This document shows positions 6,074 to 11,072 of a stretch of 12,590 nt of DNA, piece by piece. Below the pieces are notes generated by a model. The model saw only the letters and a list, made by a program, of their open reading frames with translations. It did not search any database and was not told the DNA's origin. The position numbers and the translations under genes are program-made. Numbering within the stretch: position 1 is the first letter of the stretch; each line of letters starts with the position of its first letter. The DNA is from Candidatus Amesbacteria bacterium RBG_19FT_COMBO_48_16 (GTDB lineage: Bacteria; Patescibacteriota; Microgenomatia; CAZETR01; Amesbacteraceae): positions 7,196 to 19,785 of the forward strand of contig MEXE01000005.1 of assembly GCA_001775555.1 (NCBI GenBank). The letters are read 5' to 3'.

Positions 6074-6082
6074 TGCTAAAAT
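6074..6082 (+). promoter_or_regulatory. Extended -10 promoter before the 74-aa gene
   Basis: TGCTAAAAT is an extended -10 (TG-n-TAAAAT) whose last base is 6 nt before ATG 6089. No Shine-Dalgarno fits between them, so a leaderless transcript is predicted. Confidence 0.5.
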
Positions 6083-6088
6083 CTCCCC

Positions 6089-6313
6089 ATGGCCACCCAA
6101 GAAATAGAATTATCACTAAATCAAATTGTAAAATACTTCCCCTCACAAGCGCAGGTACCACCCCTAATCTATTCTGATACCGAACTTCGAATACCCCTCA
6201 AGGTATCTCTTGGCAGTGGTAAAACCGCCCGGATGCTACTCACCCCCAAAACAGCGCGAGTTCTGATCGAGGCCGGTTTCAAATTACATATTCCTACCTC
6301 CCCAACCACTTAG
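6089..6313 (+). CDS. Small hypothetical protein
   Basis: A 74-aa soluble protein with no recognised family. It has alternating hydrophobic stretches (PPLIYSDTELRIPLKVSLGSG and RMLLTPKTARVLIEAGFKLHI) suggestive of a small beta-rich fold ending in a helix. The ATG follows an extended -10 box by 6 nt. The 3' end overlaps the convergent rseP 3' end by 20 bp, so each transcript would be antisense to the tail of the other. Coding is supported by the promoter spacing and a plausible composition, not by homology. Confidence 0.6.
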   Translation: MATQEIELSLNQIVKYFPSQAQVPPLIYSDTELRIPLKVSLGSGKTARMLLTPKTARVLIEAGFKLHIPTSPTT

Positions 6314-7433
6314 AAAGCAGTCCCAGCCGGATCACATCCTGAAAAGAAATTAAGACCATTAGCGACAAAAGAAACGCCAGTCCCCATGAGTTTATCTTTT
6401 GCTCAATATCCGGCTTTATCCGCCTGCGTAAGGCCCATTCTAGCCAGATAAAAGCCAGCCTGCCGCCGTCCAAAGCCGGAATCGGCAACACGTTAAACAC
6501 CGCCAGGTTTACAGACAAAATCGCCATCAGTTCCAAAAGGGGTAGCCACCCCGCCGCCGCCACCTGCCCCGTCAACTGATAAATTCCCACCGGCCCGGAC
6601 ACTCCCTCGGGTGCCTTACCGGCCACCAAACTCTTTCCGATTTCCCGTAGTCCGGTCACCACTCTCCCCATCCACACCTTGGTGCTTTTTACTCCCTGCC
6701 CGACCGCCCCTGTTGAACATTGAACATTTAACATTGAACATTTCTGAGTGCGTAGATACGGATATGTAGTAATAACCACCCCCACTGCCCCCTGGCCCGG
6801 CGGCGGATCAACCCTCGGTACCACATTTACCACCCGTCTCTCCGTCTGTCCCTCCACAATTCCCTCAAACAACGCTGTTCCCGGTCCCCGCTCAATAGTC
6901 AAATTCACTCCCAACCCCGCCCAGGCTTTGACCGCTTGCGAAAATTCCTCGGTATCGGCAATGCTTCTGCCTTCCACTTCCACAATCCGGTCGTCGGCCA
7001 AAATTCCCGCCGCCTCTGCCGGCGTTCCTTCCTCCGCCTTAACCACCGTCACCTTTTGCCTCTCCTCCACCGGTACCCCTACCACCGCATACAGCACGAT
7101 AAACGCCGCCACTGCCAACGCGACATTCATCACCACTCCGGCTACAATCACCATCATTCGCTGTTTCTTTCCCCGTTCCCAAAAACTCCTCTCCTTTTCT
7201 GTCTCTTTCTCCTGCTCCTCCCCATACAGTCTCACAAATCCCCCGAACAACACCGGATACACCCCGTATTGCGTCTCTCCCCTTTTTATCTTAAAAATAG
7301 CCCGGGTAAACGGCAGTCCCAGCGCAAACTCTTCAACTTTAATCCCTAAGGTACGAGCCGCCAAAAAATGCCCCAGCTCATGAATCAGTACCAGAGCGGA
7401 CAAAACCAGTAAAAATATTACTCCCGTCGGCAT
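6294..7433 (-). CDS. rseP: Site-2 intramembrane zinc metalloprotease RseP/MmpL-type
   Basis: Cleaves transmembrane segments of anti-sigma factors or remnant signal peptides; 379 aa. The first TM helix carries HELGH (H18, E19, H22). GVYPVLFGGFVRLYG is the conserved membrane-embedded strand region. A TM helix follows at about 95-118, then one PDZ domain (about 125-215). After an unusual insert come GVSGPVGIYQ (277-286) and NVLPIPALDGG with the third zinc ligand D322. The last helix is about 346-365. Residues 231-240 (KCSMLNVQCS) are encoded by a 7-nt tandem repeat and sit between the PDZ domain and the second catalytic half, where an insertion is probably tolerated. Two small membrane-protein genes lie directly upstream on the same strand. 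Confidence 0.95.
   Translation of the reverse strand: MPTGVIFLLVLSALVLIHELGHFLAARTLGIKVEEFALGLPFTRAIFKIKRGETQYGVYPVLFGGFVRLYGEEQEKETEKERSFWERGKKQRMMVIVAGVVMNVALAVAAFIVLYAVVGVPVEERQKVTVVKAEEGTPAEAAGILADDRIVEVEGRSIADTEEFSQAVKAWAGLGVNLTIERGPGTALFEGIVEGQTERRVVNVVPRVDPPPGQGAVGVVITTYPYLRTQKCSMLNVQCSTGAVGQGVKSTKVWMGRVVTGLREIGKSLVAGKAPEGVSGPVGIYQLTGQVAAAGWLPLLELMAILSVNLAVFNVLPIPALDGGRLAFIWLEWALRRRIKPDIEQKINSWGLAFLLSLMVLISFQDVIRLGLLSKWLGR
6713..6743. repeat. Heptanucleotide tandem repeat inside rseP, family TTGAACA
   Basis: + strand units are TTGAACA, TTGAACA, TTTAACA, TTGAACA, then TTT: four 7-nt units with one substitution. Read on the minus strand they encode exactly residues 231-240 of RseP (KCSMLNVQCS), adding two cysteines to a loop not otherwise conserved. 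The reading frame stays open. Confidence 0.8.
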
Positions 7434-7439
7434 CGCACC

Positions 7440-7445
7440 AGTTTA
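7440..7445 (-). promoter_or_regulatory. Possible weak -10 before rseP
   Basis: TAAACT on the minus strand lies 6 nt before the rseP ATG, the same spacing as the stronger leaderless promoters here. There is no -35, and the match to TATAAT is 4 of 6. rseP may instead be read from the promoter upstream of the two small genes. Confidence 0.3.
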
Positions 7446-7457
7446 CCCAAAAAACAC

Positions 7458-7595
7458 TCAATACGCCAGTCCCGCACCGGCTACTATTATCGTGCCCAAC
7501 GCCGCAATTCCCATGGCTATAGTCACCCACCAACCCCAATTGATAGATCTCTCTTTATGCAGCAATCGATCATAATTGTTGTATTCAGTTGACAT
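7458..7595 (-). CDS. 45-aa small membrane protein
   Basis: A very short gene: ATG 7595-7593 to TGA 7460-7458. The protein starts MSTEYNNYDRLLHKERS, a polar cytoplasmic stretch, then WGWWVTIAMGI and AALGTIIVAGAGLAY form one transmembrane helix to the end. It starts 7 nt after the stop of the 68-aa gene, which has the same layout (polar N-terminus, then one TM helix), and ends 24 nt before rseP. The two may be distant duplicates. Its place directly before an intramembrane protease makes a substrate or partner role conceivable, but that is a guess. Coding support is the sensible topology and tight packing. Confidence 0.62.
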   Translation of the reverse strand: MSTEYNNYDRLLHKERSINWGWWVTIAMGIAALGTIIVAGAGLAY

Positions 7596-7602
7596 ACGGC
7601 TC

Positions 7603-7809
7603 TTATCGACCCAACACCCCTTCCGGTGTCAATAATAATCTAATAATTTCCTGAACCTCTGGTCTACTAACAGCCCACACCAAAATACCTACAGCCACCA
7701 ACCCAAACGCGACAGCTGTGGCCGTCTTTTCCTTCGCTCGGGTGTTCTCAATATCCCGCTCATACCGGCTCACCTCCGGACTTATACCATAAGGGCCACT
7801 GTGTGACAT
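7603..7809 (-). CDS. 68-aa small membrane protein
   Basis: Unrecognised family. A charged cytoplasmic N-terminus (about 1-28, SRYERDIENTRAKEK) is followed by one TM helix (about 29-47, TATAVAFGLVAVGILVWAV). A short tail (RPEVQEIIRLLLTPEGVLGR) could form a second amphipathic helix. The ATG follows a TAAGAT -10 box by 8 nt. A GAGG also lies just 1 nt from the ATG, too close to act as a normal ribosome site. It is the first gene of a putative unit with the 45-aa gene and rseP. Confidence 0.72.
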   Translation of the reverse strand: MSHSGPYGISPEVSRYERDIENTRAKEKTATAVAFGLVAVGILVWAVSRPEVQEIIRLLLTPEGVLGR

Positions 7810-7817
7810 ACCTCACT

Positions 7818-7845
7818 ATCTTACCAAATTCCGTCAACCAGTCAA
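7818..7845 (-). promoter_or_regulatory. Promoter for the small membrane genes (and perhaps rseP)
   Basis: On the minus strand, TTGACT (7840-7845), a 16-nt spacer and TAAGAT (7818-7823). The ATG of the 68-aa gene is 8 nt after the box. The whole promoter fits in the 44-nt gap behind frr. Confidence 0.62.
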
Positions 7846-7853
7846 CTACAGGC

Positions 7854-8408
7854 TTATGATCCCATCAATTCGGCCTCCTTGGCCTTCCCGATCTCCTCTA
7901 TCTTCTCCATCATCTCATCCGTCACCTTCTGCAGTTGTTCCTCCAGAGTGAACCTGTCGTCTTCGGGCAGTTCCCCCGCTTCATGCGCCCGTTTCAGCTC
8001 GGTCATTTTGTCGTGCCGCGTCTGCCGCACCTTAACCCTCCCGTCTTCCAGTTTCCGGTGCAGCAGTTTTACGTATTCCAGCCGCCGCTCGCTCGTTAAA
8101 GGCGGAACCGCAATCCGGATTAAATTGTTATCAATCACCGGCGTCAGACCTAGATTGGCCGCCTCAATATCCCGCCGAATGTCCCCGATAATCGAGTTGT
8201 CATAGGGCGTAATCACCAGCGATTGCGCATCCGGCACTGCAATTGTCCCCAGCTCCACTACTTTCAGCTTCGTACTGCCCCCGTAAGCATTTACTATTAT
8301 GTTCTCAACCAGCGTCGATGACGCCCGACCTGTCCGGATCGTCCCCACGTCCTGCCGCACAAAGTCAACTACTCTTCCCATCTTTTGCGGCACCTCCCCC
8401 AAATCCAT
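7854..8408 (-). CDS. frr: Ribosome recycling factor
   Basis: Splits post-termination 70S ribosomes together with EF-G; 184 aa, the normal length. The family hallmarks are clear: VDFVRQDVGTIRTGRASSTLVENI in helix 1, VNAYG and TPYD in the beta domain, and NNLIRIAVPPLTSERRLEYVKL entering the long helices. The ATG is 19 nt behind the stop of the 324-aa gene. GAAGGG lies close upstream and a TGGTATACT extended -10 lies 9 nt before the ATG, so it may be made both by read-through and from its own promoter. Confidence 0.96.
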   Translation of the reverse strand: MDLGEVPQKMGRVVDFVRQDVGTIRTGRASSTLVENIIVNAYGGSTKLKVVELGTIAVPDAQSLVITPYDNSIIGDIRRDIEAANLGLTPVIDNNLIRIAVPPLTSERRLEYVKLLHRKLEDGRVKVRQTRHDKMTELKRAHEAGELPEDDRFTLEEQLQKVTDEMMEKIEEIGKAKEAELMGS

Positions 8409-8417
8409 ATTCCCTTC

Positions 8418-8426
8418 AGTATACCA
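8418..8426 (-). promoter_or_regulatory. Extended -10 before frr
   Basis: The minus strand reads TGGTATACT: TATACT at 8418-8423 with TG-n in front. The frr ATG is 9 nt further on, so the leader would be about 2 nt. It has the same TGGTAT core as the boxes before the 324-aa and GGDEF genes. Confidence 0.5.
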
Positions 8427-8427
8427 T

Positions 8428-9402
8428 TTACCTTGGCACCATTAATGGCACTCCGGATCTTGTTATCTCATCAAACGTTACTGAATGGCGGTATTCCCCC
8501 AGGTCTACCTCTTGCTTTCCGAATTTCACAACTACTTTCCCCCCGGGAACAATTTCCTTCGGTACGCCTACTCGAGGGGCAGTTTTCCGATCCAAGTCAA
8601 AATTCCATTCGCTCCCTTCCCTCAATACATAATCTGCCTTAACCCCCGTTTGCAATAACCGAGCCTGTAAATCCACCCATTTCCATCCCCCAGGTTCCTC
8701 CAACCGCAGACGTAACCGCTCCACATTCTTACCTATCCTCTCCCTCAACCCGACTTTCCTATCAGCCAGTAAGATCTTTACCTCTGCCGCAGGCAGGAAA
8801 CCTCTTGTCTTATGCCCCCCCACTTTTCGGCTTCTATAATCCGTCTCAAATTGCACCCAACCGTAACCTGCTCCTTTAGGTGCCTGACGCAGAATCGTAA
8901 CCCTTCCCAAGACAGAGGCTTTCTCCCTATCCACATCCCATTCATCATACTGGTCACCTCCATACTCCCTCATTATTATCCGCCTCCCGCCGTCCGAACT
9001 GTCTATTTCCCTTAAGCTCGGCCCACCCCTTAAGTTAATTTGCACTACTTCCGTCTGTCCTTTAAACCTTTTCAATCTGATTTCCAGCTCTTGGACTGCG
9101 CCATCAACTACCACTGCTCTTGCCCTAAACCCATTTTTCTCCCCCAGCCCCCGAAATTCAACTTCACCTGTCACCCTTCCACCTCTTACCGGCTTCTCCT
9201 TTGCTCTAACCTTCCCCGCCCCAACTGCTTCAGTTAAATTTCTCCAGGTATCCGCCGAGACTCTTTCCACTTGTACTGCCACCGACTTAAAATCTTCTGC
9301 CACCCCAGGTCTATACCAACCCTCCGGTTTCCTTACCACCCCTGCCCCCAACAACCTCCCTTCCTTCGATCCGACCCGCTCAGCCCCTTCTTCTAGAAAC
9401 AT
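8428..9402 (-). CDS. Orphan soluble protein of 324 aa between tsf and frr
   Basis: I do not recognise this protein. Two start codons further upstream (TTG 9432, ATG 9426) exist, but a perfect TATAAT lies 7 nt before ATG 9402-9400, so the protein most likely begins MFLEEGAERVGSKEG. There is no TM helix, signal peptide or cysteine. It is rich in Arg, Gly, Val and Glu with many alternating strands (AVQVERV, GEVEFRGLG, ARAVVVDGAVQELEIRLKRF, GRVTILRQ), suggesting a beta-rich fold of two or more domains. The C-terminus (about 280-324) carries VVVKFGKQEVDLGEYRHSVTFDEI. Its place between EF-Ts and RRF, where many bacteria carry pyrH, makes a translation-linked role possible but unproven. Confidence 0.8.
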   Translation of the reverse strand: MFLEEGAERVGSKEGRLLGAGVVRKPEGWYRPGVAEDFKSVAVQVERVSADTWRNLTEAVGAGKVRAKEKPVRGGRVTGEVEFRGLGEKNGFRARAVVVDGAVQELEIRLKRFKGQTEVVQINLRGGPSLREIDSSDGGRRIIMREYGGDQYDEWDVDREKASVLGRVTILRQAPKGAGYGWVQFETDYRSRKVGGHKTRGFLPAAEVKILLADRKVGLRERIGKNVERLRLRLEEPGGWKWVDLQARLLQTGVKADYVLREGSEWNFDLDRKTAPRVGVPKEIVPGGKVVVKFGKQEVDLGEYRHSVTFDEITRSGVPLMVPR

Positions 9403-9409
9403 TAAGCCG

Positions 9410-9418
9410 ATTATACCA
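9410..9418 (-). promoter_or_regulatory. Extended -10 promoter of the 324-aa gene
   Basis: The minus strand reads TGGTATAAT: a perfect -10 at 9410-9415 with TG-n extension, 7 nt before ATG 9402. No clear -35. A leaderless transcript is predicted, and the box decides the start codon. Confidence 0.62.
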
Positions 9419-9480
9419 CTGCCCATGCCCAATAATTATTTACTCCCGACAAGTCACTGCTTAGTCTAAATACTTTATTA

Positions 9481-9508
9481 AATACCTCATTCCTAATACT
9501 CCATTAAT
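9481..9508. repeat. Degenerate 7-nt periodic tract
   Basis: + strand units AATACCT, CATTCCT, AATACTC, CATTAAT show a loose 7-nt period of the form NATNCCT. The tract fills the gap between the 324-aa and 70-aa genes and touches the end of the latter. It is weaker than the other three arrays; AT-rich chance similarity is possible. Confidence 0.35.
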
Positions 9509-9716
9509 ATTCCCCAAATATTTTCCTCATCAAACCCCAAAACCTCTGCCAACCTGAAACCCGCTTCAACTCCGGCATCTGCACCCGGATTTCCGGATCA
9601 ATACGCCGTAAAAAATATCCTTGTCCCCCTCCGGACAATTCTCTCCAAATCCACCGTATCTGGTCTTCTGTCAAACCTGGAGAATATCCTGTTTCACCTT
9701 CAACTATTATCCCCAT
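9504..9716 (-). CDS. Small hypothetical protein after tsf
   Basis: A 70-aa soluble protein of unknown family (MGIIVEGETGYSPGLTEDQIRWIWRELSGG...). It has several Trp residues and a basic, aromatic C-terminal helix (SGWQRFWGLMRKIFGEY) that could be amphipathic and membrane-binding. It starts 14 nt after the tsf stop, with no separate promoter seen, so it is probably the third gene of the rpsB-tsf transcript. Confidence 0.65.
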   Translation of the reverse strand: MGIIVEGETGYSPGLTEDQIRWIWRELSGGGQGYFLRRIDPEIRVQMPELKRVSGWQRFWGLMRKIFGEY

Positions 9717-9730
9717 AATCCAGGCTCATC

Positions 9731-10183
9731 CTAAACCTTAACAATTTTTATGTCAAGAACGCGTATATTCTCCCCCAACTTGCTTACTACCTCGGAAATC
9801 AATTCTGCAATTTTTCTTCCCGGCTCACGCGCGGATTCCTGCAGTAAAAATTCCTCTATGCCTTTCGGCTGACCTGCGGCGGCCAACAGCGCCAATTCCC
9901 TCCCCAACTTCTGAAAATCCTCCGTTTTAGCCACAAAATCCGTCTCGCACGCCACAGCCGCCAGCGCCCCCAGCCGCCCGGTGTGATGGACATAAGCAAA
10001 CACCATCCCCGCATTTACCTCCCGGCCGGACTTCTTATCCGCTCTTTCTATCCCTTTTTTCAAAAGCCACTCCCGGGCTTTCTTCATTTCCCCGCCTGTT
10101 TCCTCAAGTGCCATCCGGCAATCCGCTACCCCGGCTCCGGTCTCCTCCCGCAACTTCTTAATATCCTCAATTTTTACTTTCAT
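9731..10183 (-). CDS. tsf: Elongation factor Ts (short form)
   Basis: The guanine-nucleotide exchange factor for EF-Tu; 150 aa, against about 200 in Thermus and 283 in E. coli. The N-terminal UBA-like domain (1-50: IKKLREETGAGVADCRMALEETGG) is followed by one core repeat with the signature ACETDFVAKTEDF (78-90), whose TDFVA contacts EF-Tu. The second core subdomain and coiled coil are absent, as in other short EF-Ts. ATG 10183-10181 has AAAGGA 5 nt upstream. The gene overlaps the rpsB 3' end by 17 bp. Confidence 0.95.
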   Translation of the reverse strand: MKVKIEDIKKLREETGAGVADCRMALEETGGEMKKAREWLLKKGIERADKKSGREVNAGMVFAYVHHTGRLGALAAVACETDFVAKTEDFQKLGRELALLAAAGQPKGIEEFLLQESAREPGRKIAELISEVVSKLGENIRVLDIKIVKV

Positions 10184-10970
10184 TTTTTTCCTTTGCCGAC
10201 TTTTTACTTTTAACTTGTGCTTTTACCTTTTGACTTTTAACTTTTGACTTTTCTTCTTCACCGCTCTGTATCACTAATACTTTCTCACTCTTCTTTTTCC
10301 CTTCCTCAATTGCATCGGCAATTACTCCCACCACCAGCTCAATCGACTGCACCGCGTCATCATTTACGGGTATCACGTAATCTACCAGACGCGGGTCACC
10401 GTTGGTATCCACCATCCCCACTACCGGTATTCCCATCCTTACCGCCTCCCGCACGGCCACGTCCTCGCGTTTGGTATCCACTATAAACATCGCCTCCGGC
10501 TTTTTATCCAAAAGCGCCAATCCCCCCAAAAACTTATCCAGCCGGACAATATCCCGATCAACTAAAAGTTGCTCTCTTTTGGTGTACCGCTTAAGTTCCC
10601 CCCCCTCCCGTTGCTCTTTTAAATCCCGAAGTTTGCGAACACTCTTGTGCAGTTGGTCAAAATTAGTCAAAAACCCCCCTGGCCAGCGCTGTACTGCATA
10701 CGGCATCCCCGCTTTTACTGCCGCCTCCCTGACACACTCTTTCGCTTGCCTTTTTGTCCCCACCCATAAAATTACTCCGCCGGATGCCGCCATATTTTTG
10801 ACAAACCGGTATGCTTCTTCCAATCCGACTTTTGTCTTCACCAGGTCAAATATATGTACTCCGTCCCGCACTCCGTACACGTATGGCTTCATCGCCGGAT
10901 TCCACCTCCGTGCCTGGTGCCCGAAATGCGCCCCTGCTTCTAGTAACTGCTTTAAAGAAATATCTTTCAT
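10167..10970 (-). CDS. rpsB: 30S ribosomal protein uS2
   Basis: A 30S protein at the head-body junction, contacting bS1 where present; 267 aa. The start is ATG 10970-10968 (MKDISLKQLLEAGAHFGHQ, the usual S2 opening). The 57 extra upstream codons in the open frame lie in the leader and the divergent gene and are rejected. The motifs HQARRWNPAMKPYVYG, ILWVGTKRQAK, QRWPGGFLTNF and VVGMVDTNGDPRLVDYVIPVNDDA are present. AGGAG sits 4 nt before the ATG, a true Shine-Dalgarno unlike most genes here. The C-terminal tail (about 241-258, KSKVKSQKVKAQVKS...) is encoded by a 7-nt tandem repeat and is lysine-rich and disordered-looking. The gene is followed by tsf with overlap. Confidence 0.96.
   Translation of the reverse strand: MKDISLKQLLEAGAHFGHQARRWNPAMKPYVYGVRDGVHIFDLVKTKVGLEEAYRFVKNMAASGGVILWVGTKRQAKECVREAAVKAGMPYAVQRWPGGFLTNFDQLHKSVRKLRDLKEQREGGELKRYTKREQLLVDRDIVRLDKFLGGLALLDKKPEAMFIVDTKREDVAVREAVRMGIPVVGMVDTNGDPRLVDYVIPVNDDAVQSIELVVGVIADAIEEGKKKSEKVLVIQSGEEEKSKVKSQKVKAQVKSKKSAKEKNESKN
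10198..10252. repeat. Heptanucleotide tandem repeat at the rpsB 3' end, family GACTTTT/AACTTTT
   Basis: On the + strand: GACTTTT, TACTTTT, AACTTGT, a 6-nt GCTTTT, ACCTTTT, GACTTTT, AACTTTT, GACTTTT; eight units, seven of exactly 7 nt. On the minus strand they read AAAAGTC/AAAAGTT and encode alternating Lys, Ser, Val and Gln in the S2 tail. The array stops 15 nt before the tsf start codon, just beyond its Shine-Dalgarno. Confidence 0.75.
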
Positions 10971-10974
10971 CCTT

Positions 10975-11026
10975 CTCCTTTTACCTCCCCGGGCCAAAAC
11001 AAAGTCAGGAGAATTACCAGCCCGGG
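10975..11026 (-). promoter_or_regulatory. rpsB leader: 7-bp inverted repeat and Shine-Dalgarno
   Basis: CCCGGGC (10988-10994) and GCCCGGG (11020-11026) can form a perfect 7-bp stem around a 25-nt loop in the rpsB mRNA leader. AGGAG (10975-10979) lies just downstream, 4 nt from the ATG, and a GGAGG overlaps the foot of the stem. S2 is known to repress its own operon through the leader in other bacteria, so an autoregulatory element is plausible. I cannot match it to a described S2 leader motif. Confidence 0.45.
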
Positions 11027-11036
11027 TGTGTATTAG

Positions 11037-11045
11037 TGGTATTAT
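11037..11045 (+). promoter_or_regulatory. Extended -10 promoter of the GGDEF gene
   Basis: TGGTATTAT on the + strand, with its last base 6 nt before ATG 11052; tttaac in between holds no ribosome site. A leaderless transcript is predicted. The box shares bases with the putative rpsB -10 on the other strand. Confidence 0.58.
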
Positions 11046-11072
11046 TTTAACATGGAATCTAATCCTTTCCAA
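11044..11072 (-). promoter_or_regulatory. Putative rpsB-tsf promoter
   Basis: On the minus strand, TTGGAA (11067-11072), a 17-nt spacer and TAAAAT (11044-11049). This would start RNA near 11037 with a leader of about 67 nt containing the inverted repeat. An alternative -10 is TAATAC at 11030-11035. It overlaps the -10 box and first codons of the divergent GGDEF gene. Confidence 0.45.

Noticed and set aside
9403..9432. Longer start (TTG 9432 or ATG 9426) for the 324-aa gene
   Set aside because: The TATAAT box at 9410-9415 lies inside that extension, so RNA from this promoter would not contain those codons.
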